Below are positions 27,303-38,364 of a stretch of 64,000 nucleotides of DNA, in pieces (the first letter of the stretch is position 1; every line of letters starts with the position of its first letter). Source of the DNA: Burkholderia catarinensis (GTDB lineage Bacteria > Pseudomonadota > Gammaproteobacteria > Burkholderiales > Burkholderiaceae); assembly GCF_001883705.2 (NCBI RefSeq), contig NZ_MDEQ02000001.1:434001-498000 (forward strand). The letters are read 5' to 3'. The position numbers were made by a program, and so were the translations under genes. The notes under the pieces were generated by a model. It saw only the letters and a program-made list of their open reading frames with translations, searched no databases and was not told the DNA's origin.

Positions 27303-28547
27303 TCAGCGCATGTTCAGCAGCGTCTGGTCGACCGTCTGCTGGGTCTTGATCGTCTGCGCGTTGGCCTGGTAATTGCGTTGCGCGGTGATCAGGTTCACGA
27401 GCTCGGTCGTCAGGTTGACGTTCGAGTTTTCCAGCGCGCTGCCCTGCAGCGTGCCGTGGTTCGTGCTGCCCGGCGCGGAGATCTGAGGCACGCCCGACGC
27501 GGCGGTTTCCACATACTGGTTGCCGCCGACGTTCACGAGCCCGTTCGGGTTGTTGAAGTTCGCGAGCGCGATCAGGCCGAGCACCGCGCTCTGGCCATTC
27601 GAATAGTTGCCGGTCAGCTTGCCGTCGGTGCCGATCGAGAACGTCGTCAGCGTACCGCTCGCGAAGCCGTCCTGCGCGAGGTTGTTCACGCCGTCCTTCC
27701 CGCCGTACTGTGTCGTGCCGCCGAGGTCGAGCGTCAGGTTCTGCGGGTTGGCGCCGCCTGTCGTGTTCGGGATCGAGAACGCGAACTGGCCGAGGCTCGG
27801 CGTCGGCTGGCCGGTCGCGGCCGACGTCGTCGAGCTGATCCGGCCCGACGCATCGAACGTGACCGTGCCGAGATTCGTCGGCGTCTGGCCCTGTACGCCC
27901 GCGTAGGCCTGCCACGTGCCGGCCGCGCTCTTCGTGAAATACATCGTGACCTGTTGCGAGCCGCCGAGCGTGTCGTAGGCCTGGATCGACGAATTGTAGT
28001 TGTACGTCGTGTTGTCGCTCGCGTTGAACGGCGTCTTGGCCGGCACCTTGTCCTGCGAATTCAGGTTGAACTGGCCGGTGATCTTGGTCGTCGCCTGCGG
28101 TGCGATGTTGGCGGTCGGCGCCTGCAGCGGCACGGTCGCCGCGGTGTTGATCGCGCCGCCCGCGCCTGCCGCATAGCCCATCAGGTTGCGGTTTTGCGAG
28201 TCGACGATGGCGCCGCTCTTGTCGCGGTGGAACGTGCCGTCACGCGAGTACGTCGTCGCGCCGTTGCTCGACATCTGGAAAAAGCCGTTGCCGTTGATCG
28301 CAATATCCAGCGACGAGTGGGTCGTGTTGATCGTCCCCTGGCCGAATTGCTGCTGCACCGACGTGAGCCGCGTGCCGATGCCGATCTGCGTGTTGGTCGA
28401 CGTCGCGACCGAATTCGCGTACATGTCGGCGAAGTTCGCGCGCCCCTGCTTGAAGCCAACCGTGTTTGCGTTCGCGATGTTGTTGCCGATCACGTCGAGA
28501 TTGCTCGACGCGCCGGCCAACCCGCTCAAACCCTGCTGATAGCCCAT
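27303..28547 (-). CDS. flgE: flagellar hook protein FlgE homologue (orphan)
   Basis: 414 residues with the axial-protein layout: N-terminal 'GYQQGLSGLAGASSNLDVIGNNIANANTVGFKQGRANFADMYA' (the rod/hook Leu/Asn-rich signature), a Thr/Asn/Gln-rich variable middle, and C-terminal 'LENSNVNLTTELVNLITAQRNYQANAQTIKTQQTVDQTLLNM'. It would polymerise into the flagellar hook after export by the type III apparatus. No other flagellar gene is nearby; it sits between asd and fimV. Long upstream AT-rich DNA may hold its control sites. Confidence 0.92.
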   Translation of the reverse strand: MGYQQGLSGLAGASSNLDVIGNNIANANTVGFKQGRANFADMYANSVATSTNTQIGIGTRLTSVQQQFGQGTINTTHSSLDIAINGNGFFQMSSNGATTYSRDGTFHRDKSGAIVDSQNRNLMGYAAGAGGAINTAATVPLQAPTANIAPQATTKITGQFNLNSQDKVPAKTPFNASDNTTYNYNSSIQAYDTLGGSQQVTMYFTKSAAGTWQAYAGVQGQTPTNLGTVTFDASGRISSTTSAATGQPTPSLGQFAFSIPNTTGGANPQNLTLDLGGTTQYGGKDGVNNLAQDGFASGTLTTFSIGTDGKLTGNYSNGQSAVLGLIALANFNNPNGLVNVGGNQYVETAASGVPQISAPGSTNHGTLQGSALENSNVNLTTELVNLITAQRNYQANAQTIKTQQTVDQTLLNMR

Positions 28548-28844
28548 GTTCGATCCCCGTAACGAGCTGGTGAGTGAATGCAGTCGTGCGACTGCGCGAT
28601 GACCCTCTGGCGCCTCACGGCGTCAGCCCGGCCGATCGCGCTCCCGCCTTTCCGGCATGTGCGAACGCGATGGCCGAATTGCGCCGTTTCTTGTTTGAAG
28701 AGGATCGTAGCGACGGCAGTTATTTGATCTGTGTAATTTTGTGTAATGAAATTGAATTGCTGACGAAATGATTGTTTTCGTACGAGAAATGGATCATTCG
28801 GGGAGGGCGAAAGCCTTATGTGGCGGGGCTTGTGTGGCGGAAAT

Positions 28845-28896
28845 TTTCAATTCGGCGATAAGAGATGAGAATTGCCTTCTTATCGCACAATTGAAA
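28845..28896. repeat. 19-base inverted repeat with 14-base spacer
   Basis: Left arm 28845-28863 and right arm 28878-28896 are complementary at 17 of 19 positions (core GCGATAAGA / TCTTATCGC, flanked by TTTCAATT / AATTGAAA). It could be an operator for the divergent flgE/fimV region or an RNA hairpin. Confidence 0.6.
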
Positions 28897-29287
28897 TTTA
28901 TTTCAATGGAATTGGCGGGCGCCGGATTTTTTTATTGGCGGCTGTTAATCCATTAACGGCAGACGGCGAGCGTTGTTGAGCGAACCCGCGCGATTCCGCA
29001 GTCGAGGTCCGGGCCTGACGCCTGGGCGTGCGACCCCCCCCGGTGAACACGCGAAAGCGGCGTCACTCGGCCCGGATGCGATGTTGCGGCGAAGATTTTC
29101 AGCAGTTGGCGGCGGGCTTTGATCAATCCGGTGCGCCGGCTGCAGCGTGCGGACCCGGGCGGCAGCGCGGCCCGATGGCCGGGCGCGCCGACGCACGAAC
29201 GCGGCCGGTTGCACCTGCCGCCGACGAATTCGGCCCGAACCCGATCGCGTGAAGTAAACTACGCGGTTACGACGCACAGACCCGCCG

Positions 29288-29315
29288 AAAGCGTCGCGTT
29301 CCGCGCGACGCTTTT
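29288..29315 (+). terminator. terminator-like hairpin in the fimV 5' region
   Basis: AAAGCGTCGCG and CGCGACGCTTT form an 11-bp stem with a 5-base loop, followed by TGCATTT. No gene precedes it on this strand, so it may end an unknown short RNA or act inside the fimV leader. Confidence 0.5.
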
Positions 29316-29391
29316 GCATTTCTGCGGCAACTTTATTGACGCTTCCAACCGCGAATCCGAGCCGCGCCCGCGCGCGGCGATAGAGCCAACG

Positions 29392-31512
29392 ATGTCCCGA
29401 ATTTCCTTGTTTCCGCGTCAGTCCCGTCTGTCGCGCGCCGTGCGTGGCGCGCTGGCGATCCTGGCCCTCGGCGCAGCCGCATCGGCCTGGGCGGCCGGCA
29501 CCGGCGAACTGCCGGCGTCCGCTGTCGGCGCCGCCGCGCCGCTTACCGTGACGGTCCAGCCAGGCCAGTCGCTGAACGATATCGCGAAAGCCGCCACGCA
29601 ATCGCACGATCCCGGTGTGCTCGCACGTGCCGGCCGCGCGCTGTTCGACGCCAATCCGCAGGCGTTCATGAAGCGCGACGCGAGCCGCCTGAAAGTCGGC
29701 GCGACGCTGACCGTGCCCGCGCTCGATGCGACAGGCGCGGCACTCGTGCCGGCTGGTGCGTCAGGTGTGTCAGGTGCGTCAGGTGCGTCGGGTGCGTCCG
29801 GTACGACGGCCGCCGCCGCGCCCGCCGCTGCATCGGGCGGTGCGGTGGTCGCGCAGCATGGCGCATCCGCGCCGCATCCGGGGTCGGCCGTGCAATCCAC
29901 GCCGGTGGCGCCGGCCGTGCATGCGGCGCCGGCGAGCGGCGCGAGCGTCGCGACGGTAGCCGGCGCGTCGGCTGCGCCCGGCGCTTCGGCTGCGCCCGGC
30001 GCGTCAGCTGTCGAAAGCATGCAGCCGGCGGCGTCCGTTGCCGGTGCGAGCGGCCCGCATGTGTGGAGCGGCGCGATCCAGTCGGCGCCGTCGTCCGCGA
30101 GCGAGGCCGCGGCCCAGCCCGCGCCGGGCAGCCTGGCTTCGGGCACGAGCGAACCGGGCGGCGCGGCACCCGCCACGGGCGCGTCGGAACCGCGGCCGTC
30201 GAGCCTGCAGCAATTGCTGGCGCTGAAGAACCGCGTGCTGATGGAGCTGCAGAAGCACGGCATCGGCAAGCCGGGCACGACGAGCGGCGTCGCGCCTGCT
30301 CCGGCGCCCGCCGCACCGCGTCCGGCCACGAACGACACGGGCGCGTCCGCTGCCGCGTCGACGGCAGGCGAAGCCGCGTCCGGCGTGGCCGCCAGCGCGG
30401 TGCAGCCGGCCTCGGCGCCCGCGCAACCGGTCGCACCCGTGGCGGCGCCTGCGCGCCGTACCGAGCAGATGGACTGGCGCCCGGCCGCAGTGGCCGGCGC
30501 GGCCGTGATCGTCCTCGCGGCCGGGTTCGCGTGGCGCAAGCGCCGCAAGGGCCGGCGCACGGACGATACGGGTACGGTGGCGCCTGCTGATGCAGCGGGC
30601 GGTGCCGCGGCCGCGGAAGCCGAAGCCGCGTCGTCCGTCGAACGCGAACTGCCGATCCGGCCCGAGATGCCGGTCGCCCGTGACGCGGCGTCCGACATGA
30701 CCCTTGCCGCGGCGACCGCCGCAGCGGCGGCGGCGGTCGAGATGCCGGATGCGGATATCTCGCCGGCGCCGGAAGCGACGAAGCCGCATGGCGAGCAGCC
30801 CGAATTCGAGCTGCCCGCATCGCCGTCCGAGCACGCCGCGGTACCGCCCGCGAGTGAAGCGGCTCCGGCTCCGCACGATGCGGAACCGGTAGAAAAGGCC
30901 GCCGCCGACAAGCCGGTCGAGACGCCCGCCGCCCCTTCGGCAACCGAGGCGCAGCACGCGGCGCTGATGCAGAACGCGATCAGTGCCCTCAACAGCCTCG
31001 ACATGCCGCTGCCGCCGCGCGCACCGGATGAGCCGTCGCTGGCGGCGGACGAGTTGGCTGCGCGGGCAGGGCAGCCCGACACCGATAAAATCGCAACTAA
31101 CGGTCAAGTCGGCTCGCCCCCGCCGATGGGCTCGAACGTTCCGGCCCCGGAACATCCGGCCGACCAGGACGACGAGTTCGATTGGGATCCGGACGCGGCG
31201 ACGCCCGCCGGTCACGCGGGCGGCCCGGCTGCGACGTCGTCGCTGCCGCCGCTCGGCGGCGCGCAGTTCGGCGCGCTGAAGCTCGATTTCGATCTCGACC
31301 TGCCGTCCGCGCCGGGCGCCGCGTTGCCCGCGCTGACGCCGGACGAGCTCGCCCGCATCGCGCGCAACAAGCTCGACCTCGCGGCCGAGTACGTCGAGCT
31401 GGGCGACCTGTCCGGCGCGCGGACGCTGCTGCAGGAAGTGGTCGACGCGAACGACGCCGCGACGCGCGACGATGCACGCGCGCTGCTCGCGAAGCTGGCG
31501 GACGAGGCGTGA
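29392..31512 (+). CDS. fimV: FimV-like inner-membrane/peptidoglycan-binding protein
   Basis: 706 residues. Order: signal segment (to about 36), a LysM-like unit ('[18 protein letters not shown]', about 48-110), a long Ala/Ser/Pro/Gly-rich stretch with short tandem repeats, one membrane helix (about 367-385, followed by RKRRKG), an acidic Ala-rich cytoplasmic region, and the C-terminal FimV/TPR-like domain ('[27 protein letters not shown]'). In pseudomonads FimV supports polar localisation, type IV pilus assembly and twitching. The start ATG 29392 is chosen for the signal sequence; upstream frame is shadow. The stop overlaps truA (TGATG). Confidence 0.9.
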   Translation: MSRISLFPRQSRLSRAVRGALAILALGAAASAWAAGTGELPASAVGAAAPLTVTVQPGQSLNDIAKAATQSHDPGVLARAGRALFDANPQAFMKRDASRLKVGATLTVPALDATGAALVPAGASGVSGASGASGASGTTAAAAPAAASGGAVVAQHGASAPHPGSAVQSTPVAPAVHAAPASGASVATVAGASAAPGASAAPGASAVESMQPAASVAGASGPHVWSGAIQSAPSSASEAAAQPAPGSLASGTSEPGGAAPATGASEPRPSSLQQLLALKNRVLMELQKHGIGKPGTTSGVAPAPAPAAPRPATNDTGASAAASTAGEAASGVAASAVQPASAPAQPVAPVAAPARRTEQMDWRPAAVAGAAVIVLAAGFAWRKRRKGRRTDDTGTVAPADAAGGAAAAEAEAASSVERELPIRPEMPVARDAASDMTLAAATAAAAAAVEMPDADISPAPEATKPHGEQPEFELPASPSEHAAVPPASEAAPAPHDAEPVEKAAADKPVETPAAPSATEAQHAALMQNAISALNSLDMPLPPRAPDEPSLAADELAARAGQPDTDKIATNGQVGSPPPMGSNVPAPEHPADQDDEFDWDPDAATPAGHAGGPAATSSLPPLGGAQFGALKLDFDLDLPSAPGAALPALTPDELARIARNKLDLAAEYVELGDLSGARTLLQEVVDANDAATRDDARALLAKLADEA
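29751..30008 (+). repeat. short in-frame tandem repeats in fimV
   Basis: Around 29757-29806 the unit GGTGCGTC(A/G) recurs about five times, coding Ser-Gly-Ala repeats. Around 29962-30008 an 18-base unit coding Ala-Pro-Gly-Ala-Ser-Ala occurs twice. Both are in the low-complexity linker and could vary in copy number between strains without frameshift when whole units change. Confidence 0.7.
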
Positions 31513-32324
31513 TGCGGATCGCACTGGGCATCCAGTACGACGGCGCGGCGTTCTGCGGCTGGCAGGCGCAGCCGCACGGCAAGACCGTGCAGGATCGACT
31601 CGAGCGCGCGCTGGCCGAGTTCGCGCGGGCGCCGTTGCATACGACGGTGGCCGGGCGGACCGACACGGGCGTACACGGGCTCGGGCAGGTCGTGCACTTC
31701 GACACGGATCTCGATCGCGAGGATTTCTCGTGGGTGCGCGGCACCAACGCGTTCCTGCCGTCGACCGTGTCGGTGCAATGGGCGAAGCCGATGCCGGACA
31801 CGTTTCACGCGCGTTTTTCGGCGTTCGAGCGCACCTATTACTACGTGCTGTACGTGCACCCCGTGCGCTCGCCGATGCTGGCCGGGCGCGCGGGCTGGAT
31901 CCATACGCCGCTCGACGACGACGCGATGCGCGCCGCTGCCGCACACCTGATCGGCGAGCACGATTTCTCGTCGTTCAGGTCGTCGGAATGCCAGTCGAAG
32001 ACGCCGGTCAAACACCTGTACCGGATCGACGTGCGGCGTGCGGGCCATTTCATCCATTTCCGCTTCCGCGCCAACGCGTTCCTGCACCACATGGTGCGCA
32101 ACCTGATGGGCTGCCTCGTCGCGGTCGGGCGCGGCCGCTATCCGGCCGACTGGGTTGCCGACGTGCTGGCCGGGCGCGACCGCGGCCTTGCGGCACCGAC
32201 GTTCATGGCCGACGGGCTGTACCTCGCCCACGTCGGCTACCCGGCGGAATTCGCCGTCCCGCCCGCGCAGCTCGGCAGCGTGCCGTGGAGCAGCGTCTGG
32301 GCCGATCTGGACCTTCAATCATGA
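31512..32324 (+). CDS. truA: tRNA pseudouridine(38-40) synthase
   Basis: 270 residues; modifies uridines 38-40 in the tRNA anticodon arm. The catalytic Asp lies in '[18 protein letters not shown]', and '[16 protein letters not shown]' and '[16 protein letters not shown]' are family blocks. ATG overlaps the fimV stop by one base, and the truA stop overlaps the trpF start (ATGA), so fimV-truA-trpF is translationally coupled. Confidence 0.97.
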   Translation: MRIALGIQYDGAAFCGWQAQPHGKTVQDRLERALAEFARAPLHTTVAGRTDTGVHGLGQVVHFDTDLDREDFSWVRGTNAFLPSTVSVQWAKPMPDTFHARFSAFERTYYYVLYVHPVRSPMLAGRAGWIHTPLDDDAMRAAAAHLIGEHDFSSFRSSECQSKTPVKHLYRIDVRRAGHFIHFRFRANAFLHHMVRNLMGCLVAVGRGRYPADWVADVLAGRDRGLAAPTFMADGLYLAHVGYPAEFAVPPAQLGSVPWSSVWADLDLQS

Positions 32325-33022
32325 CGGATCACGCCGTTTCTCCTTCGACCTCCGCCGCGGCCGGCCTGCCGCCGCGCACGCGCATCAAGCTGTGCGGGCT
32401 GTCGCGCCCCGAGGACGTGCTGCACGCGGCGGCGCTCGGCGCGGATGCGATCGGCCTCGTGTTCTACCCGAAGAGCCCGCGCGCGGTAACGATCGCGCAG
32501 GCGGCCGAGCTGACAAGCCTGGCGCCGCCGTTCGTATCGGTGGTCGGGCTGTTCGTGAATGCGACCGAAGCCGAGATCGAGGCCGTCGTGCGCGACGTGC
32601 CGCTCACGATGCTGCAGTTCCATGGCGACGAGACGCCGGAGCAGTGCGATGCGCTCGGCCGCGCGGCACGCCTGCCGTGGCTGCGGGCGGTGCGCGTCGG
32701 CCCCTCGACGCAGCCGTCCGATTTGGTAGAATCGGCTCTTCATTATTCGAAAGCGCGCGGCCTCCTGTTCGACACCCTGGTGCCGGACTACGGCGGTAGC
32801 GGCAAGGTCTTCGATTGGTCTCTTATTCCCGCAGAGCTCGCGCGTCGGGCCGTTTTGAGTGGTGGCTTGAACGCGCAAAACGTCGGTGATGCGATCCGCC
32901 AGTTGCGCCCGTTTGCTGTCGATGTCTCGAGTGGCATCGAAGTGGAGGGCGCGAAGGGCGTGAAGGATCACGCCCGGATGGCGGCGTTCGTACGCGCGGT
33001 GCGCGAAGCGGACGCCGGGTGA
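32321..33022 (+). CDS. trpF: phosphoribosylanthranilate isomerase
   Basis: 233 residues, TIM barrel; third step of the tryptophan branch. Catalytic Cys in '[13 protein letters not shown]' and Asp in '[17 protein letters not shown]' are present, as are '[10 protein letters not shown]' and '[18 protein letters not shown]', the phosphate-binding end. A short Ser/Ala-rich N-terminal extension of about 17 residues precedes the usual start. ATGA overlap with truA. Confidence 0.96.
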   Translation: MTDHAVSPSTSAAAGLPPRTRIKLCGLSRPEDVLHAAALGADAIGLVFYPKSPRAVTIAQAAELTSLAPPFVSVVGLFVNATEAEIEAVVRDVPLTMLQFHGDETPEQCDALGRAARLPWLRAVRVGPSTQPSDLVESALHYSKARGLLFDTLVPDYGGSGKVFDWSLIPAELARRAVLSGGLNAQNVGDAIRQLRPFAVDVSSGIEVEGAKGVKDHARMAAFVRAVREADAG

Positions 33023-33077
33023 TGCAAGCCGGTGCGGCCCCGAAAGCGGGGCGCATCGACCGATCGAGAGAGACACC

Positions 33078-34271
33078 ATGTACAACCTTCCTGATGATCG
33101 CGGCCACTTCGGCCCGTATGGCGGCGTGTTCGTCGCCGAGACGCTGATTCACGCGCTGGACGAATTGCGCGCGGCGTATGAAAAATTCCAGAACGATCCC
33201 GAGTTCGTCGCCGAATTCGAGCGCGAGCTGAAGCATTTCGTCGGCCGTCCGTCGCCGATCTACCACGCGCAGCGCTGGAGCGAGACGCTCGGCGGCGCGC
33301 AGATCTACCTGAAGCGCGAGGACCTGAACCACACGGGCGCGCACAAGATCAACAACGTGATCGGCCAGGCGCTGCTCGCGAAGCGCATGGGCAAGAAGCG
33401 CGTGATCGCCGAAACCGGCGCCGGCCAGCACGGCGTCGCGACCGCGACGATCTGCGCGCGCTTCGGGATGGAGTGCATCGTCTACATGGGCTCGGAGGAC
33501 GTGCGCCGGCAGGCCGCGAACGTCTACCGGATGAAGCTGCTCGGCGCGACGGTCGTGCCGGTCGAGTCGGGTTCGCGTACGCTGAAGGACGCGCTGAACG
33601 AAGCGATGCGCGACTGGGTCACGAACATCGAGAGCACGTTCTACATCATCGGTACGGTCGCGGGCCCGCACCCGTACCCGATGATGGTGCGCGACTTCCA
33701 GCGCGTGATCGGCGACGAGTGCAAGGTGCAGATGCCCGAACTCGCGGGCCGGCAGCCCGACGCGGTGATTGCCTGCGTCGGCGGCGGCTCGAACGCGATG
33801 GGCATCTTCTATCCGTACATCGACGATCGATCGGTGCAGCTGATCGGCGTCGAAGCGGCCGGCGACGGCCTCGACACGGGCCGTCATGCGGCATCGCTGA
33901 TCGCCGGCAGCCCGGGCGTGCTGCACGGCAACCGCACGTACCTGCTGCAGGACGACAACGGCCAGATCATCGAGACGCATTCGGTGTCGGCGGGCCTGGA
34001 CTATCCGGGCGTCGGCCCCGAGCACGCGTGGCTGAAGGACAGCGGCCGCGCGCAGTACGTCCCGATCACGGACGACGAAGCGCTGAAGGCGTTCCACGAC
34101 TGCTGCCGGATCGAGGGGATCATTCCCGCGCTCGAGTCGAGCCACGCGATCGCGTATGGCGTGAAGCTCGCGCCGACGTTGCCGAAGGACAAGATCCTGC
34201 TCGTCAACCTGTCGGGCCGCGGCGACAAGGACATGCACACGGTCGCCGAGCGATCGGGCATCGAACTCTGA
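33078..34271 (+). CDS. trpB: tryptophan synthase beta subunit
   Basis: 397 residues; PLP enzyme joining indole and serine. '[20 protein letters not shown]' holds the PLP Lys90, '[10 protein letters not shown]' the phosphate loop, and the C-terminal '[12 protein letters not shown]' closes the site. It is followed 9 bases later by a DNA methyltransferase gene inserted between trpB and trpA. Confidence 0.98.
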   Translation: MYNLPDDRGHFGPYGGVFVAETLIHALDELRAAYEKFQNDPEFVAEFERELKHFVGRPSPIYHAQRWSETLGGAQIYLKREDLNHTGAHKINNVIGQALLAKRMGKKRVIAETGAGQHGVATATICARFGMECIVYMGSEDVRRQAANVYRMKLLGATVVPVESGSRTLKDALNEAMRDWVTNIESTFYIIGTVAGPHPYPMMVRDFQRVIGDECKVQMPELAGRQPDAVIACVGGGSNAMGIFYPYIDDRSVQLIGVEAAGDGLDTGRHAASLIAGSPGVLHGNRTYLLQDDNGQIIETHSVSAGLDYPGVGPEHAWLKDSGRAQYVPITDDEALKAFHDCCRIEGIIPALESSHAIAYGVKLAPTLPKDKILLVNLSGRGDKDMHTVAERSGIEL

Positions 34272-34280
34272 CCCCGACCG

Positions 34281-35132
34281 ATGCGTGACCTGATCGAAGA
34301 GCCGGGCGGCGGTGCCGCGAGCGAGGCGGAGGCAGTCAAGCCAGCCGCCGTCCTGCCGCGCGCGCTGCCGTCCGGTATCGAACTGCATAACCGCGATTTC
34401 CTGACCGATGCCGCGCACCTGCCGGATGCGTCGATCGACCTGATCGTCGCCGATCCGCCGTACGGGCTCGGCAAGGACTACGGCAACGACTCGGACAAGC
34501 GTTCGGGCGACGATTTTCTCGCGTGGACGCGCGAGTGGCTCGAGCTCGCGATTCCGAAGCTGAAGCCGAGCGGGTCGATGTACATCTTCTGCACCTGGCA
34601 GTACGCGCCGGAAATCTTCAGTTTCCTGAAGACGCAGCTCACGATGGTCAACGAGATCATCTGGGACCGACGCGTGCCGAGCATGGGCGGCACGACGCGC
34701 CGCTTCACGTCGGTGCACGACAACATCGGCTTTTTCGCGGTTTCCAGAGCGTATTACTTCGATCTCGATCCGGTCCGCATCCCGTACGACGCCGACACGA
34801 AGAAGGCCCGCTCGCGCAAGCTGTTCGAAGGCAGCAAGTGGCTGGAGATGGGCTACAACCCGAAGGACGTCTGGTCGGTCTCGCGCCTGCACCGGCAGCA
34901 CGCGGAGCGCGTCGATCATCCGACCCAGAAGCCGCTGGAAATCATCGAGCGGATGGTGCTCGCAAGCTGCCCGCCGGGCGGCCGCGTGCTCGATCCGTTC
35001 ATGGGCAGCGGCACGACCGCGGTGGCCTGCGCACGGCAGGGGCGCGACTTCGTCGGCTACGAGATCAACGAAAGCTATTGTGCGATCGCGCACGAGCGCG
35101 TGAGCGCGCTCGCCGCGCAGGCATGCGCGTGA
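34281..35132 (+). CDS. site-specific DNA adenine methyltransferase (beta-type, orphan)
   Basis: 283 residues. The catalytic motif IV DPPY is at residues 58-61 ('[14 protein letters not shown]'). The SAM-binding motif I follows near the C-terminus ('[27 protein letters not shown]', about 237-263), an order typical of beta-class N6-adenine or N4-cytosine enzymes; '[14 protein letters not shown]' is also present. It lies between trpB and trpA with no restriction endonuclease next to it, so it is an orphan regulator-type methylase. From memory the B. cenocepacia enzyme at this locus (BCAM0992) has been linked to CACAG methylation and to motility and aggregation control; that is literature recall, not read from sequence. 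Confidence 0.92.
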   Translation: MRDLIEEPGGGAASEAEAVKPAAVLPRALPSGIELHNRDFLTDAAHLPDASIDLIVADPPYGLGKDYGNDSDKRSGDDFLAWTREWLELAIPKLKPSGSMYIFCTWQYAPEIFSFLKTQLTMVNEIIWDRRVPSMGGTTRRFTSVHDNIGFFAVSRAYYFDLDPVRIPYDADTKKARSRKLFEGSKWLEMGYNPKDVWSVSRLHRQHAERVDHPTQKPLEIIERMVLASCPPGGRVLDPFMGSGTTAVACARQGRDFVGYEINESYCAIAHERVSALAAQACA

Positions 35133-35173
35133 ATCGCGCCGCCCGATCGCCGAACGCATTAAGGAAAATTGCC

Positions 35174-35989
35174 ATGTCCCGTATCCAGCAGACCTTCGCC
35201 GCGCTCGCCGAACAAGGCCGTAAGGGCCTGATCCCGTTCATCACGGCCGGCGACCCGGATCCCGCCAAAACCGTCGAATTCATGCACGCGCTCGCCGAAG
35301 GCGGCGCGGACGTGATCGAACTCGGCGTGCCGTTCTCGGACCCGATGGCCGACGGCCCGGTGATCCAGCGCTCGTCGGAACGCGCGCTCGCGCGCGGCGT
35401 CACGCTGAAGAGCGTGCTCGCCGACGTGAAGCGCTTCCGCGAAACCGACCCCAAAACCCCCGTCGTGCTGATGGGCTATGCGAACCCGATCGAGCGGATG
35501 GGCGTCGACGCGTTCGCGACCGAAGCGCACGCGGCCGGCGTCGACGGCGTGCTCGTCGTCGACTATCCGCCGGAAGAGGCGGGCGTGTTCGCCGAGAAGA
35601 TGCGCGCCGCGCAGATCGATCCGATCTTCCTGCTCGCGCCCACGTCGACCGACGAACGCATCGCCGACGTCGGCAAGATTGCGAGCGGCTACGTGTATTA
35701 CGTGTCGCTCAAGGGCGTGACCGGAGCGGGAAATCTGGATGTTTCGAGCATTGCGGGTAAAATCCCGGCCATCAAGTCGCGCGTGCCGGTTCCGGTGGGC
35801 GTCGGCTTCGGCATCCGCGACGCCGAAACGGCGCGCGCGGTGGCCGAGGTGTCGGACGCCGTCGTGATCGGCAGCCGCCTCGTGCAGCTGCTTGAGAGCG
35901 CTGCGCCGGACGCCGCCGCCGCCGCGCTGAAGGCCTTCATTGCCGAGCTGCGCGCGGCCCTGGACGGCGCGGGCAAGACGGCGCGATAA
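35174..35989 (+). CDS. trpA: tryptophan synthase alpha subunit
   Basis: 271-residue TIM barrel that splits indole-3-glycerol phosphate. Catalytic Glu in '[20 protein letters not shown]' and Asp in '[14 protein letters not shown]' are present, with '[12 protein letters not shown]' and '[13 protein letters not shown]' as phosphate loops. AAGGAA precedes the ATG. Separated from trpB by the methyltransferase gene. Confidence 0.98.
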   Translation: MSRIQQTFAALAEQGRKGLIPFITAGDPDPAKTVEFMHALAEGGADVIELGVPFSDPMADGPVIQRSSERALARGVTLKSVLADVKRFRETDPKTPVVLMGYANPIERMGVDAFATEAHAAGVDGVLVVDYPPEEAGVFAEKMRAAQIDPIFLLAPTSTDERIADVGKIASGYVYYVSLKGVTGAGNLDVSSIAGKIPAIKSRVPVPVGVGFGIRDAETARAVAEVSDAVVIGSRLVQLLESAAPDAAAAALKAFIAELRAALDGAGKTAR

Positions 35990-36051
35990 ACACAACACAG
36001 GAAGCGGGCGGGCCATGCGGCCCGGCCCGCCACGGAACAGGAAACCATACG

Positions 36052-36924
<873 letters not shown>

Positions 36925-36946
36925 TTGGCGCGAGGTTGTGAACACT

Positions 36947-36990
36947 GCGCGTCGCCTGGCTTCAGCGTCAGGCGGCGCGCTTCGTTTTTT
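36947..36990 (+). terminator. rho-independent terminator after accD
   Basis: GCGCGTCGCCTG (36947-36958) pairs with CAGGCGGCGCGC (36969-36980), one G-T wobble, followed by TTCGTTTTTT. Confidence 0.85.
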
Positions 36991-37024
36991 GGCGTAGTGG
37001 CGGTACCGATCCAGATTTGATCCG

Positions 37025-38335
37025 ATGAGCACTTTTCCCACTCTCGACGCGTGGCTTTCGCACCTCGAACGCGCGCACCCGGTCGGCATCGACATGGGCC
37101 TGACCCGCATCGGGCAGGTCAAGGCGGCGCTGCAGCTCGAATTCGCGTGCCCCGTCATCACCGTCGGCGGCACGAACGGCAAGGGCTCGACCTGCGCGTT
37201 CCTCGAGACGATCCTCGTGCGCGCGGGCTACAAGGTCGGCTGCCACACGTCGCCGCACCTGCTCGAATTCAACGAGCGCGCGCGCGTGAACGGGCAGAAC
37301 GTCACCGATGACGAACTGCTGCCGCACTTCGAGGCCGTCGAAGCCGCGCGCACGTCGCTGCCCGAGCCCGTGTCGCTCACGTACTTCGAATTCACGACGC
37401 TCGCGATCCTGCATCTGTTCGCGTCGCGCGGGCTCGACGCGGTGATCCTCGAAGTCGGCCTCGGCGGCCGGCTCGATGCAGTGAACATCATCGATACCGA
37501 TTGCGCGATCGTCACGAGCATCGACATCGACCACACCGAGTACCTCGGCGACACGCGCGAGAAGATCGCGTTCGAGAAGGCGGGGATCTTCCGCGCGGGC
37601 AAGCCGGCGATCTGCGGCGATCCGGCCGTGCCGCAGACGCTTGTCGACCACGCCGAAGCGATCGGCGCCGACCTGTGGCTGGTCGGCCGCGATTTCCGCT
37701 ACGAGGCGCAGGCAGGCACGGAGCGCCAGCAGTGGAGCTACCTCGGTCGCGAAAAGCGCTACCCGGCGCTCGCGTATCCGGCGCTGCGCGGGGCGAATCA
37801 GCTGATCAATGCGTCGGCCGCGCTCGCCGCGCTCGAAGCGCTGCGTCCGCTGCTGCCGGTGTCCGCGCAGGACATCCGGCTCGGGCTCGCGAACGTCGAG
37901 CTGCCGGGGCGCTTCCAGGTGCTGCCCGGCAAGCCGGCGATCGTGCTCGACGTCGCGCACAACCCGCATGCGGCGGCCGTGCTCGAACAGAATCTCGGCA
38001 ACATGGGCTTCTTCCCCTACACGTACGCGGTGTTCGGCGCGATGCACGACAAGGACATCGACGGCGTGCTGCGGCATTTGAAGGGCGAGGTCGACCACTG
38101 GTGTGTAACCGACCTGCCGCTGCCGCGCGCGGCCTCCGCGGAGCAGCTCGAAGCCGCGCTGCGCAAGGCTGGCGTGGAGGAGGGGCCCGATTCGAGCGTG
38201 ACGCGATACGCGTCGCCTGCGGATGCGTTTCGCGATGCACTAAAAAGAGCATCCGAGAATGATAGAATCGTGGTTTTCGGCAGTTTCCATACGGTTGCCG
38301 GCGTGCTGGCCTACCGTAAATCGCAGCAACACTGA
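37025..38335 (+). CDS. folC: bifunctional folylpolyglutamate / dihydrofolate synthase
   Basis: 436 residues; adds glutamate to dihydropteroate and tetrahydrofolate. It shows the Mur-ligase P-loop 'ITVGGTNGKGSTCAFLE', the 'HTSPHLLEFNERARVNG' folate loop, 'GLGGRLDAVNI', and the C-terminal 'LDVAHNPHAA' domain. It starts about 35 bases after the accD terminator, so it probably has its own promoter. Confidence 0.97.
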   Translation: MSTFPTLDAWLSHLERAHPVGIDMGLTRIGQVKAALQLEFACPVITVGGTNGKGSTCAFLETILVRAGYKVGCHTSPHLLEFNERARVNGQNVTDDELLPHFEAVEAARTSLPEPVSLTYFEFTTLAILHLFASRGLDAVILEVGLGGRLDAVNIIDTDCAIVTSIDIDHTEYLGDTREKIAFEKAGIFRAGKPAICGDPAVPQTLVDHAEAIGADLWLVGRDFRYEAQAGTERQQWSYLGREKRYPALAYPALRGANQLINASAALAALEALRPLLPVSAQDIRLGLANVELPGRFQVLPGKPAIVLDVAHNPHAAAVLEQNLGNMGFFPYTYAVFGAMHDKDIDGVLRHLKGEVDHWCVTDLPLPRAASAEQLEAALRKAGVEEGPDSSVTRYASPADAFRDALKRASENDRIVVFGSFHTVAGVLAYRKSQQH

Positions 38336-38364
38336 CTGACGGGCAGTTTCGGACTCAGCCATTC

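Larger units (their letters stand above)
28548..29391. other. 844-base gap between flgE and fimV, partly AT-rich
   Basis: No supported gene. Bases 28700-28960 are markedly AT-rich and contain a long inverted repeat; 28960-29290 returns to high GC with only shadow frames. A terminator-like hairpin lies at 29288-29315 in the probable fimV leader. A 65-residue frame at 28574 and a reverse frame over 28945-29607 look non-coding. Confidence 0.6.

Noticed and set aside
28574..28771. 65-codon frame after flgE
   Set aside because: No ribosome site, no domain, and it runs from GC-rich shadow into AT-rich non-coding DNA.
29751..30008. CRISPR-like repeats
   Set aside because: Units are short, contiguous and in frame inside fimV, with no spacers and no cas genes.
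29418..31082. 554-codon reverse-strand frame opposite fimV
   Set aside because: Low-complexity Ala/Gly/Ser product that mirrors the repeats of fimV.
34281..35132. restriction-modification system
   Set aside because: Only a methyltransferase is present; neighbours are trpB and trpA, with no endonuclease or specificity gene.
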